Assembly: GCA_963693285.1 (NCBI GenBank) | Contig: OY848925.1 | Coordinates: 4,504,932-4,568,931 of the forward strand | DNA length: 64,000 bases | Source: Xestospongia muta | Lineage: Eukaryota; Porifera; Demospongiae; Haplosclerida; Petrosiidae | Reading direction: 5' to 3' | Shown: positions 33,764 through 46,210 of the stretch, in pieces | Layout: the number at the start of each line of letters is the position of its first letter | Numbering within the stretch: position 1 is the first letter of the stretch | Notes under the pieces: generated by a model | The model's input: the letters and a program-made list of their open reading frames with translations, nothing else | Databases searched by the model: none | What the model was told of the DNA's origin: nothing | Translations under genes and position numbers: made by a program

Positions 33764-36342
33764 CTAGTCATGAGGTCCTAACATATCTTGAGGTTGTACC
33801 CATTTATCAAAATCAGCTTCAGTCACAAAACCCAATTCTAAAGCAGCCTCTTTCAAAGTGATCCCCTTTTGGTGTGCTAGTTTAGCTATTTTTGCTCCTT
33901 TTTCATAGCCAATGTGAGGATTAAGAGCAGTAACCAACATCAGTGACTCTTGAAGCAATCTATCAATTCTCTCTTTGTTAGCTTGTATTCCAGTAACACA
34001 ATTTTCAGCAAACGATTTAGAAGCATCTCCCAATAGCTGAACAGACTGAAGAACATTGCGTACAATCATAGGCTTAAAGACATTCAACTCAAAATGCCCA
34101 TTACTACCGCCTATACTCACAGCAGTATGATTACCCATCACTTGTGCAGCCACCATGGTCAATGCTTCACATTGTGTCGGGTTCACTTTACCAGGCATGA
34201 TGCTACTTCCAGGTTCATTCTCTGGGAGGAGTAGTTCACCTAGACCACAACGAGGTCCTGATCCTAAGAACCTTATATCATTAGCCACTTTCATTAAGCT
34301 ACAAGCGATAACATTTAAAGCTCCATGCACTTCTACTAACGCATCATGTGCTGCTAAAGCCTCAAATTTATTTGGAGCACTTGTAAATGGCAGTCCAGTT
34401 AGCTCAGCTAGTTTTGATGACACCCTCTCAGCAAATCCAACCCTCGTGTTTAGTCCTGTTCCCACGGCTGTACCTCCTATAGCTAGTTCGTAAAGATGAG
34501 GTAAGGTACTTTTAATTCTTTGAAGTCCATATTCCAACTGAGTGGCATAGCCTCCAAATTCTTGTCCTAATGTTAAGGGGACAGCATCCTATAATAGAAC
34601 AGCACAGTTAACTCAAGAATAAAGAGTACTTGTGCATTTAAGCATTTGAGTGGTTGTATAAATCTTAAATGAACAAGTTTGTATAAGCCCTGTTGTAATA
34701 CTACATTTACTAATGATCTGGTTATATGTGATATTCACTATTGCCAGAAGTTGTCACTACAAAGTTAATTATTTTACGACAGACATTCCCACAAAACCAA
34801 AAATTCTAAAATTAATTGAATTTTATAATCACTCACCTGAGTGTGTGTTCGACCAATCTTCACAATATCATTAAATTTCTCAGCTTTATCAGACAACGAT
34901 CTGTGCAGTACCTCCAAACCAGGAATAAGTCGATTTTTGATTTCCATAGCAACTGCTACATGCATTGCAGTAGGAAAGGTATCGTTAGAGCTTTGACTCC
35001 TACAGACAAAAGAATTTTCCAGTAAATGATTTTTTCAATAGAGAATAAACAAAATATAAAGGTTTCTATAAAATACTAACTTATTCACGTGATCATTAGG
35101 ATGGACCGGATCTTTAGAGCCTAGCTGACCTCCAGCTAACTCAATAGCACGATTACTAATGACCTCATTTACATTCATATTAGTCTGTGTACCAGAACCT
35201 GTCTGCCATACAACCAATGGAAAATGGTCATCCAACTTCCCGTCATGTACCTAACATAGGATGAAAAGGTTTATTATGATATAAGATTGTCATTTGGTAA
35301 TCTTACTGACCTCAGTAGCAGCTTGCACTATCAAATCGGCGATTTTAGAATCCATACCATAGAAAGTTTTGTTAACTTCAGCACATGCACGTTTCAAATA
35401 ACCAAAAGCATGAATCACTTGTGTCTATTATGGAAATACCATAATAACTATTGGTATTCTATTTACATGATAATTATATCAAAAATAATAAAAAATAATT
35501 TCTTCATAAAATAATCTGAGGTAATAATGTTGTAACAATATTATTTAAACACAAAGTCCAGACCAACCGTCTAAAGGTCATTACCAAATAACACACTTAA
35601 ACTAAGCAACCATATAATGGAAACGTCCATAACTTACTGGCATTCTCTCTGAGGGTCCTCCAATGGGGAAGTTCATTTTAGAGCGTGCAGTCACAGCACC
35701 ATAATAGCAACCTTCTGGTACCTCAATTTCACCAAAACTATCATATTCTTTACGTGCAGCCTGTCAGAGAAAAGTAAAGCACTTATTAATAAGAAGAGAC
35801 CAAACATCACTAAAACATGTTTTTTTTATAATATTATTCTAAATATAGGTATTGCTATATTACTTCTGTATAATTATAATAGGTCTATTATAAACTATAG
35901 AACCAGCTGCTTACTTCATCTATGACACAATAAACTAATTTGGTTTCCTGTTACATTATCTTACATAATATCTTGTTTGATTGGCTAAAGGAGTTGTGTA
36001 GAGAGGGAAAGCTCTAATCAGAGTACACCTAGCAGGCCACCCAAACAACTTCAGAGCACTGGCCTGTAAGGAACACAAGAAATGCTTCACATTTATATGT
36101 TCTTTCTTAATTATTATAGATTGAATAGCCAATGCCTCTATGATGATAGCCTAGTTTTGTTACCAAAGTAGACTGTGTATACTGAATTGATAATAGACAG
36201 TCAGTCCGATAAACTAAGGGCATTCTGTATTGCTTTGTTTTTTTTTGCATTGCTCTACTTCTGTGTAGAAGAAAGCTCTATACTAAGGAGAGTTTCCAAG
36301 GTACTAAAAGACTGCAGGATTCACTGTAGTTCAACTTACCAT
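33764..36342 (-). CDS. FH: Fumarate hydratase, class II, seven exons
   Basis: TCA-cycle enzyme interconverting fumarate and L-malate in mitochondria. Exons: 36342-36340 (ATG only), 36063-35965, 35760-35638, 35424-35311, 35250-35081, 34999-34837, 34588-33764; 1497 nt, 498 aa. After a basic presequence ([20 protein letters not shown]) come the class II blocks: [74 protein letters not shown] and the signature [15 protein letters not shown]. The C-terminus ends MLGPHD. All catalytic segments are present, so it should be active. Like DNAL1, the start codon is followed at once by a GTAAGT donor, leaving an ATG-only exon. The 329 bp between it and the next gene downstream on the same strand shows nothing recognisable. 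Confidence 0.97.
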
Positions 36343-36671
36343 TTTGTCTTTGCAATTCTGAATTCACCACACCTCTAACGCGCCCATTATAAGAATGTTA
36401 ATAATTTAATAATTATTATGAAGTGTATAGTTGTTAATAGAAAGACGAAAATAATTCAAAGTAATAAATCGAATAGAAATATTATATTATTAATAAGTTC
36501 AAGAGTTATGGGCTCCTGGTATGTTCCATAGATTAGATAAACACATGATAACAAAATACATAAATACATGTTATAAATATCTGTACCTTAAATGTCATGT
36601 TTGTTAAATAGGTGCACCGTGCATGTGTGTTTCAAATTTGTCAGAAAGAAAAAGGTAATGGAATAAAGTGG

Positions 36672-38935
36672 CTAACTTAATGTATTAGTCGGATAATAGA
36701 CTGTGCCGTGTCCCTGACTTGGAAGACTATGATATTCTCGAATTGGTACTGCATAATCACCACTGTCGTCAAAGGTTTTAGCTTCTAACCGTTTATACAG
36801 TTCTTCCACTGGTGACTGATCATGAACAGACCGAGGAATCTGGTAATATTCAGGTTCGTCTGATCCAGTTTTAAGATTGAAGTCAAGGTGAAACATCTCT
36901 GTTTGTAAAACAGGACTAGAAGACACTGCAGCTCCTCCATACTCTGGTTTTGGTTTAGTTTCTGGTGAAGATAAAGGAAGAGGATTCTGTTCATTGACTA
37001 CATTAATTTCATCTATTTTATCATCAGATGTTTGAGATGAGTTGCTGCTGTTGTTATGATGCATTGGCATTGTGCCAAAAGACTCAGTTAGTGTCTTGTG
37101 AAGGTTAGGAAGGGTAGTCACTTTTATGTCAGACTCAGATCGTTGTGTCTTAAGGATCTTAGGATAATGTGGCATTGTCATATTAGACTCGGATCGGATC
37201 TTTTTCATCTTAGGTAAAGGAGGCAACCTAGTATCTGTGGCATTGGACTGCGTCATCTTTTCCACTTGAACTACCATGCTTCTTGGCTCAATATCATTGA
37301 ATGAATGATGCGTTGATACATACATGTACATAGGATTAGAGATGTTATCACATATATCACTAGATGTGAATTCTGCTTTCTCTTCAGCAGAGACATCTGA
37401 GTTGGTCAAAGGAAGGACTCTAGCAGTATGTTCAGTCATTGGATAATAATCATTAGGATCTTCGTAAACATTTTGCAATTGTGACTCATGACAGAAAGTA
37501 TCTGCCGATGCCTGATACGACATTGCACCATCTGGAACATTTTCACTGTCTTCTTGTAGAGCAAGGGGTTTAGAAACTGACATCCAATTAGGCTGCGTAC
37601 TTAAAGCTGGAATTATAGGGTGTATGTATGAGTGTAGGAAGACATTGAGGAAGAAAGGTAAATAATTGAGTCATGTAGATATATTACATCTATATTCGTT
37701 GTTATGAGGGTATAATTACTATAAGGTGTTATAAACCAAGAATATATAATTATTGCAAAAATCATCCTAAGATTATATTTTTGCAGTGAAACAGTAGTGG
37801 CAGGACCTTAAGAGTGGAGAAGCTATGACACATCAGTGTGTGTGAAAAAAATTAAAACAACTATCAGTCAATCCTTTTATTTGTGGGAGTATAATTCTTA
37901 TGCGTCAATGTTTTGTGGTTTATAATACCAATCATAGATACTACACAAACTAATAATAATGTAACACAAATTCACATGCCAAGCGAAATACAAGTTTGAT
38001 GTGTTTAAGTATTATCAGTAAATTTCGCATCCTGCATTTCCTGAACTAACAATAACCATTAATTAAGTATTATATATTATTTTACCTGCTGAGGCAACAC
38101 TTGAGGAACGATACTTGTTTGCTACGTGGCTTCGACATAAAATGAAACACAAGCAAGCTCCAAAAATGGTTGACAAGAAACAGAAAAATATAGTAGTACT
38201 AATGAAGATCCATAATGTCTGTAACTGTACTTCTAACCATGTATCAGATGTTGGTGTAGTACTGGTCTGAAGACTTGTACTTGTGGTAGGTAAACTTGTT
38301 GTAGTGCTGACTAAATCAACTGATGACATAAGAGTGACTATAGTTGTCGTGAAGTCTATTATACAAAAATAGAAATAGTCACATGACGCCATAGAAAAAA
38401 ATATTTTAAGTCTTTACTATAATTGTCTTTTGTTATGTCTATTCTTTCATTTAATGTCCAATGCTAGCATAATGGCTGATTTGTTATAGAAATATAAATT
38501 ATATAATTATTCATTGTATGGTATTTAAAAAGATTATATCCACTGAAACAATAATAATTATATATATATATATTATGTATGTTTCTTGATGTTTTTACAC
38601 TTATTTTTTGAAACTTCATGCTATTAATGAAATAATAAAATTCTTTGCAACATTTTCTGAGTTCAGATAGCTTTGTTTTTACCAATAGCTATAGCTAGCT
38701 ATTAAATTATGCATACTCTGTAAACTAATAGTAGTAAATTATTATATTATCAACAATTACAGTACTGCAGATTTGATATTTATGTGTTCAACTACAATTA
38801 CATGCAGTTCTTCAACGATTACTGAATTTTATTATACATAATTTAGACTGTTTGCTTACTTTCTGAAGATGATGCAGACAAGCCTGTCCATAGACTACAT
38901 AAAGAAAGGACCACCAGAGAAGTGCACCACCACAT
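36672..38935 (-). CDS. Type I membrane protein with phosphotyrosine-motif tail, three exons
   Basis: Family not recognised. Exons: 38935-38860, 38355-38086, 37606-36672; 1281 nt, 426 aa. Residues 1-22 form a signal peptide (MWWCTSLVVLSLCSLWTGLS). The ectodomain is only about 45 residues, very Thr/Ser-rich (mucin-like) with an NFT N-glycosylation sequon. One transmembrane helix (about LWIFISTTIFFCFLSTIFGA) is followed by Cys and a basic stop-transfer. The about 310-residue cytoplasmic tail is low-complexity with many tyrosine motifs: NVYEDP, YYPM (YxxM type), NPMY (NPxY type), EYYQIP, GDYAVP and REYHSLP, plus a proline SH3-type LPPLPKM. Three YxxP sites fit Crk/Nck-type SH2 docking. It looks like a transmembrane scaffold for tyrosine-kinase signalling; that role is inferred from motifs only. 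Confidence 0.8.
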
Positions 38936-39407
38936 TGTGACCTTAACTTGCTGTCTCCAATTACTATAATTCTAATGTCCAGTTCTTCAAAGTATTATTA
39001 TTATTATAGTTGAAGCCATAATTTAATTATTGGGTGGTACTGTGGCTGCTATTTATCAGTGGGTAGGTAGAAGGTGTAGTACGACTAGCTCTAAAATCTG
39101 GCAGCTATCATAACAACAGGCAAATCATTATAGTAGTAGACTAAGTTGAACATGTGTCTATCATATGTCGATCAATACAAGCATAGACCATATATCCTTG
39201 ATCAAATAACCCAGTGTTAATTTATTATATTAAACCTAAACCAATAAAGTATCTTATTTCAAACACCTGTCTCATTTTAATGCTAGGTCAAAATACTCTG
39301 AGAAGTATCATATTACACTACTTATAATCTTACACATTTTATTATGGTGACTGATTTTAAAACATACAAGTGATTGGATTGAACAACAAAAACATATTCA
39401 AATTATT
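38936..39407. other. Intergenic, no gene seen
   Basis: AT-rich spacer between the 5' end of the membrane-protein gene and the 3' end of MRM2. Nothing recognisable beyond promoter space. Confidence 0.5.
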
Positions 39408-42400
39408 TTATATAATATATTTTTGTGCCACAATGTACACTTCTGAAGATTGTTTACGTGTTGTTTTCAATCTGATTTCCTCTACAGACTCAAACGATTT
39501 TTTGACATCAGTTTTAAATCCTAAAATGGACACAAGTTGTGACGGAAGCAATAGTAACATTGTGTGGGTGGAAATACTTTATTTGGCATTACAACAATAA
39601 ATAAGATAGATGGAACACTTAATTTTGACAGGATTAGGATTGGTTTGAAATTACACAATCATTCTTGATACTGACTAATATTAATGGCATAAAAATGGCT
39701 AGTAATTAATGCTTGCCTTGATCTGACATAATGAGTGTCGTGATGACAACACTTCAAAGTATATAAAATGATTAGTAAAGATTGACCTTTAAAGCTAAGC
39801 AGCTACAATTTCCTAATTAGTACTTACAAATTAAAATAAATTTCACAATCTTATCCTTGTACCAAGGAGTAACCTTTAAACTTCAAGGCTGCAGTTTCCT
39901 ATTTATTTCTTTGAAGTCAGTATGTAATTTTACTGTCGGTCCTTAAAAATCCATTCTATCGTCACTTGTTGCCTTTGCAGACACAAGTGATTCCTTATGG
40001 AAGATTATACATTTGAAGTTATACGGACAGTTGTATAACAGAATACTTGGAAAATACTAATCACTTTATCATGACATTTGATAATGTTCACAAAATTACT
40101 TTGTGATTGTGAATCCTATCAAAAACGATTGGTATTTTTACCAATTTTAACTTACCATTTAATAAAGAACCTTGCCAAAGTTTGCACACAAAGATGCCTC
40201 CTTCTTTTAAGCATTTCTTAGAAAATTCAAAGGCTGCATAGCCCAATTCCTGTAGACAAAAAGTATTAGATTTGTTGCTAATACTTCAATGAACTCTAAC
40301 CATAATTCTTTGGTGATCCAAAGTATGTGAGCCAGAAGCATTAGGGGCCATATCACTAACATTAAAATAGAATTAATAAAAATTATACTTAAAATACAAA
40401 CTTATGCCACATAAGTCACGATCTTATTCTATTTATTATTAGAATATGAATAAATTAATACTTGATAATATGATAATAAATTTAGCAAATAGTGCCTAAT
40501 ACAGAGTCTACATATGTTAGTTAATGCTGTTGTTCTATGAACTGACCTCATAACCACATTGACCTCATGACCCATCAAAAAATTAATAATATTTCTCTGA
40601 ATTTGTTCGTTAGTGATATCAGCTTTATCCATAATATGTACACCAGGAATCTCATCCATACCTACAATATAAACAGATTATAATACATAATAATAAGTAA
40701 AAAGTCAATCAAAATTATAAACTGTCATAGTAGGTTATTAAAATCTAACATTATTATATTATAATACTGTGCTCATCTGTACATTTCAAGTATACATGTA
40801 ATGTACAATAAATCTGGAAATTTCTTTTGTTTATGGTTGTTCTATAATCTATACATAGTAACAAAGATTTACAACCAGAACACTAATTGATGGTGTCAAT
40901 TATATTCATATTTCTCATTTCCTTGAAATTAGAATTACACAAATGATTTTTCACATGAAATGACTCATGATGATATTTCCAGATTTATAGGAGTTTACTT
41001 ACTCTCTATATCAACTGCCACTATTATGCCATCATCCCAATTTTCTATAGAAATCAATACAATATTTAGTATGAAAATGGATCTATACATTTGTATATTT
41101 ATCAATCAGTTTGTCCTCTTACATGTTATTTGTTCTAACTATACATCAATCATTCACTTTAAAAGTCTAGATGTCTCTCTTATTCATCCACTAATCAAAG
41201 ATATCCATCTTTCCATCTATCTTTTCAATTCATTAATCATCTATCCATACATACATATTATCGCACCAATTCTATATATACCATCAAAGTTGACATTTAT
41301 TATTAAAATAACACTTCCTAACTTGATTTATTAGCTGAAACAATATCTCCAGTACCAATACGTTTTGAAGCCACTTGGGACCAAGCACCTGTTGATTAAA
41401 GAAAGAACACAAGACTTATGTCTCTTTATAATCAATACAGAGTAAATGAATGCTATTTCTTCTAAGTATGAAGAAGTACGTGTATATATGTACATGCAGT
41501 TGCCATGGAAACATGAGTTGTGGAGGGAGTATATCTAAGTGCACAATGTATCAAAGATATTGTTATCATTACTTTACCTGGTCTTGCACCTAAGTCAACC
41601 TGTAAAGAATATAATAATGTTACTATTATACTCAGTCCATTAGTTAAATCAACAGCATAATGAAAATTGATTTAGATCAAAACCACAACTATTAGAAGTG
41701 TTTCTACAAGCTTAGTTGTCCTTACTGCTATTGTTCCTTTGTTTAAGAAGTGATATTTGTTATCTAACTCAATGAGTTTATAAGCACTTCTAGATCGATA
41801 ATTGTCTCGTTTTGTTTGAGAAACAAGGGGATCCTAAATAGAAACAAAATACACTAAGTGATGTCATAATTTATAATTAAAAAGTCTCTCAAAAAATCCA
41901 TAGTTAATTGATATGAGAGAGATTTCATTTTACGTTAAATACAATTTACAAGGACTATATTGTAGCTTTGGTTGTCAAATCATTTTTGTAAGGGTCATAA
42001 GAAGGAAAAAAGTAGTAAGGCCAACATGATGTGCAAGTGTGTTGCAAAATTTTAGAATTATGATATTTATTTATGAAAACTAAAGTTTTTAATTTTGACA
42101 CGAAACAAACAATAGCTAATAGCAATCAGAGAACAAAAGAACACAGCAAATCAAGATTTTTGATGGTAACGAATTGAGGTAAAATGAAGGTGAAAATATT
42201 ATCCAACACTATCAATTAATTAATTATTAATCTGCTTAAAATGTTAAATATAAAAACTTTAGATGTCAAATAGTAGTCATTTGGAAGTGCCACTTCTAAA
42301 TATTTTTTCTTAGAAAGGAGAGCAATGGTAGAACAATGAGTACAGTGATAGAGTTATTATACTGTTTCCTAGCCCCACCCCCAATACCTTCACAACCCAA

Positions 42401-43396
42401 AAGTGTAGGTAGATCTAATATCAGTAATGTTCACTAGTCTCGTCCTCAGACATCCACTTGTTAACATGGAAAAGGATGTCTTCCGTACTTGGAGCACTTT
42501 CTTGGCATTACAGGAAGTATGAAAGACAATGTTGGTCACAGGACTTCAACAAAACGGCTTCTTTTTAAGGTGGAGTATAGTGTTCTCACCTTAATATTTG
42601 TGATAGGTACTTACTGTTCAAAAGAACAGCACACAGCCTTTGTCATAGCTTTAAGATAAATGCATTCCAGTGGTGTTAAATATATAATGTCACATGAAAG
42701 CGATTACTCAACTGGTCGGCAAAAATCCTTCTGGCCGAAGCTTCTGATGCCAAGAAAATGCTCAAAGTATGTCAGATAACTTTTTCTGCATTAGTGATTA
42801 GGCATCTGGGGACAAGACTAAATGTTCACTTGTCTAGAATAGGGGTGGTGCTGCTTCATTGGTTAGGCCATTCTACAAGCAGGTGCTAAGCAGGTGCAAT
42901 AAACCTGATCATGTTAGATAATGCTATATAACACAATAATTTTACAACTCACAAACCACAAGTTGTTAGTGTAAATTATATTCATACCACAAAATCAAAA
43001 TGATATAACTTGAAAGAGTCATACACTCAGATATATGTACATTTGGTAGTATGTGGTTTGGTACTATACTCTTGAATTTTTACCTACACATTTTAATAGG
43101 GTCATTCACAAAAAATAACCCAATATCAGTATTATGATTATAGAGATAATAGGTAATTCTGCTCCCAGTCACATTATCTAGCAGAAACAATGTACCTAAA
43201 GATTAAAATAATATGTACTTTCATTTGTCGCTGAAGCCATCTTGAAGAACTTGGTGTTTTGCCTTTTATTGACTTCTGACTTGAAGTACTACAATCACAC
43301 ATTATGCTAATAATATTACCAACTCCTTTAGAAGTGAACTAACCAAGAGATGGCAATGGTTCTTCTTAAGATGAGAGCAGTACAATAATTTATCAT
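39408..43396 (-). CDS. MRM2: Mitochondrial rRNA 2'-O-methyltransferase MRM2 (FtsJ/RlmE family), ten exons
   Basis: Methylates a ribose in the peptidyl-transferase A-loop of the mitochondrial large-subunit rRNA. Exons: 43396-43344, 43288-43219, 41833-41726, 41599-41578, 41388-41323, 41044-41003, 40661-40547, 40355-40301, 40249-40156, 39520-39408; 738 nt, 245 aa (human 246). A basic N-terminus (ALILRRTIAIS) suits mitochondrial import. FtsJ features: SRWLQRQMKDPLVSQTKRDN, YRSRSAYKLIELD with the catalytic K, the SAM loop VDLGARPGAWSQVA, DGIIVAVDIESM, the catalytic D in VVMSDMAPNASGSH, and the final exon's RKQSSEVYIVAQK. One exon is only 22 nt. The 1.4-kb second intron shows nothing recognisable. 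Confidence 0.94.
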
Positions 43397-43991
43397 ACTG
43401 TACAGATGGGCCTATAAGAACAACATGTAAAGACTATATCTACTTGTAAGACCCATATTACAATGCCTAACAATGCAAACACATACTAGAGTCTGTTTGT
43501 TTTGGCTATGTAGACTAGACAAGGAAATTATTCCAAGGTTATGCATATAAATTAATGATATGAAAGTTGTCAAAAAGAATACTAGGAAATGCTGATCAGT
43601 TTTGTCAGTACAATCATAAGAACTGCAAGAATGGGAGGAATTCAATAGTTATCAAATCAATTTTGTAGTAAACAATATAGCGGTTAAAAATTAAATCAAT
43701 CTCCAAAAATCAATACAGAGTTTAGTAGGTATTTCAAAGAAGTCTAGGAAGGATGAGCCTAAGGTGTTTGGTGTGGATTTTTGATTTCCAATTGAAGTAT
43801 GATCGAATCTTATATTTAGTAATGACCTTATTTTATCCTCTGAAGCAGCTTTATTCCTGGAAATGGGACAGGAAGTCAGGAGTGTATTATTCGGTCCACG
43901 TGGCTGGAAAATTCCCCAGGGACCAGATCAAACATCACTCATAAAATAACCCCTGACCCCGAGGATACTCACATTTTGCTCACAGTCAGTT
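43397..43991. other. Divergent intergenic space, MRM2 / COA3
   Basis: 595 bp between the divergent start codons. Short reading frames here (for example 43753-43944) have no recognisable domain and no homolog that I can name. Confidence 0.5.
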
Positions 43992-44231
43992 ATGTCTCAG
44001 GCTCCCAATAATAGTGGTGATAGTGGTCAAAAAATGGAGAGAGCCTCAGAGGAGGAGATTAAGAGACTTTTGATGCGTCATTACAAAAGGAGAAATATTG
44101 CTGTGGGATTAGGATTAGCAGCAGGTGTATTTGGAATATATGCTTACTCTATGTTAGCCGTGAAACAAGAGAACTTTCTCGATGAAGACTTTGATGTACC
44201 GGGACCAGATACAAGAACAAAATCAAATTGA
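43992..44231 (+). CDS. COA3: Cytochrome c oxidase assembly factor 3 (COA3/CCDC56), single exon
   Basis: Small inner-membrane protein that couples COX1 synthesis to complex IV assembly. 79 aa in one exon: a hydrophilic N-terminus with a charged helix (EEEIKRLLMRHYKRRNI), one transmembrane helix (AVGLGLAAGVFGIYAYSML), then the family hallmark after the membrane, KQENFLDEDFD, equivalent to the SQERFLDE block of vertebrate COA3. The arrangement and length (human 106 aa) fit. VMA21 starts 183 bp downstream on the same strand. Confidence 0.85.
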   Translation: MSQAPNNSGDSGQKMERASEEEIKRLLMRHYKRRNIAVGLGLAAGVFGIYAYSMLAVKQENFLDEDFDVPGPDTRTKSN

Positions 44232-44414
44232 AAAATTACTCAATAATGTTTTGCAAAATAATTTGTTCTCATTGTAAAAGTAATTCTTGCTTATTATAGT
44301 AAAACATTGATTAGACTAGTTGTGGTATAGGAATAAAAAATACATTAGCTACAAGACTTATAATCTTGATGGGTGTGGTAATTAGCCACACCCCTCGTCA
44401 TAGTTGTTTCTCTG

Positions 44415-45281
44415 ATGGTTCAATCTTCCACTTTCAAACCTGTTCCCTCAGGTGCCTCGGCTCCATTTTCTACTCTTATATTTTATTCCCTTCTCATGTT
44501 GGTCCTGCCAATTGGAGGATTTTTCACATCAAAAAGTTACTTATTTGAAGGTTATTAAAACAATTTAAATAGAGCCGGCCAACTTTATTAGAAATCCATA
44601 TGATACAGTTCCCATCCCCTAATTTTAAACAATAATAATGATATTAATACATCCCAGTGTATGTATGCTTTGTAATGAACAAATATTGATTAATGTATCA
44701 TTTAAATTAACTCAAAAATCAGTTATATATATATAATATTTTATATTATTTTAACTTATCTATGAACTAATGTTTGTGGAGTTTCTACAATTAGATCAAG
44801 TAATATAATATATATTACTTGACTCTGATATTAATTAGCCTTACTATTTGGCCACTATCATTGTATAAATAATTTATGTGCACACAGCTTAGAAGTCTGG
44901 GCCTATTGAAATTGAATCTTCTGGCAATAGAAGAGATGTTATCATATGATACAGAGAGATTATATTCTGTAAGCATGATAGGGATTAGCAATATTATTAT
45001 ACCAATGGTCTAAGGAAAGTTAGCAACAGTATTACACAATAGAAGACATATAGTTAGTTCTATTGAAGCATGATATTTTGTTGCTAGCCATATACCTAAG
45101 CACAGCATTTTTATATCTTTGATAATTAAATAAAATGTCCTTTTTGTTCTTAACTCTAGGTATTTTGGGTTATCCTGATGGCTCAATAGGAGCTGCCATT
45201 GTTGCTGTCATTTTGGTTCATGTAGTTATTGCAGCGTATGTCTATGTAGCGTGGAAAGAAGGATCAACTAAGACAGATTAA
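44415..45281 (+). CDS. VMA21: V-ATPase assembly factor VMA21, two exons
   Basis: ER membrane chaperone for assembly of the V0 sector of the vacuolar proton ATPase. Exons: 44415-44550 and 45160-45281; 258 nt, 85 aa (human 101). Two transmembrane helices: TLIFYSLLMLVLPIGGFFTS followed by the conserved KSYLFEG, then AAIVAVILVHVVIAAYVYVA followed by WKEGS. The short polar C-terminus ends STKTD; an obvious KKxx-type ER-retrieval signal is not present. The hairpin pattern and loop are diagnostic. The 609-bp intron holds AT-rich sequence only. Confidence 0.93.
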
Positions 45282-45429
45282 ATGAATAAACTATAATATT
45301 GTTAATTCTGTCAAGTTATATGGTTGAAAAACAATCAAATAGAAAATTATAATAACTATATAATTTCTTTAATCAATCTACTTTGGCCAATAATTTACAT
45401 ATATAACCGAATACTCTACCATTTATATC

Positions 45430-45722
45430 AGTACTTTATTAATGTAAACAGTACTTTATTATAGCTCACATGTAAACAGTACTTCATTATGACTCACATG
45501 TAAGCAGTACTTCGTTATAACTCACATGTAAGCAGTACTTCATTACAACTCACATGTAAGCAGTACTTCATTACAACTCACATGTAAGCAGTACTTCATT
45601 ACAACTCACATGTAAGCAGTACTTTATTATAACTCACATGTAAGCAGTACTTCATTATAGCTCACGTGTAAGCAGTACTTCATTATAACTCACATGTAAG
45701 CAGTAATTTATTATAATTCACA
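45430..45722. repeat. 28-bp minisatellite
   Basis: About ten tandem copies of a 28-bp unit of the form GTAAGCAGTACTTCATTA plus CAACTCACAT, slightly degenerate at both ends, in the 929-bp intergenic space between VMA21 and the first HSPA12-like gene. The rest of that space shows no gene. Confidence 0.93.
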
Positions 45723-46210
45723 ATATAAGGTGTCTACAACAAAGTACATGTAATTATGTAAGAAGTGAAAAGGAAAGGTTGAACCACACTAATACTTCTG
45801 TACAATAAAATGTTTATTTACTAGAGATTATTATTGAGTTACACAATAGAAAGTAATGCTGTACAGTATCTACTCAGGTCAGGTGTATTCAGGTACAAGT
45901 TTTGTCACTGGTATTAAATTTTGGCGAAAGAAGCAAAGCATCAAAAACTCTAGGATAAATTTGGTGTAGACTTAAGAATCAATCTTATTTAATATGCTAT
46001 ATGTTTTTCATTAATACGTGGTGATCTGTTGCCATTTGCAATTGCCAACCATCTTGACAGGATCTTTAATTTAATCTCCAAAGTGAAGAATGCTACTTCG
46101 ACAAAGTTTATGTCAATAAAATGTTCCACTATGTCACTGATTGAATTAATTAGTAATATTATTACAGCAGACATTTTGATTTACAATACAAACCACACAA
46201 TCTATTACTC

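Noticed and set aside
34155..34493. Plus-strand frame across fumarase
   Set aside because: Antisense shadow of the large conserved fumarase exon.
39370..39600. Plus-strand 76-codon frame
   Set aside because: It overlaps, in antisense, the terminal MRM2 exon, whose reading (RKQSSEVYIVAQK) is clearly the conserved one.
43753..43944. Small frame upstream of COA3
   Set aside because: No recognisable domain, and it falls in promoter space between MRM2 and COA3.
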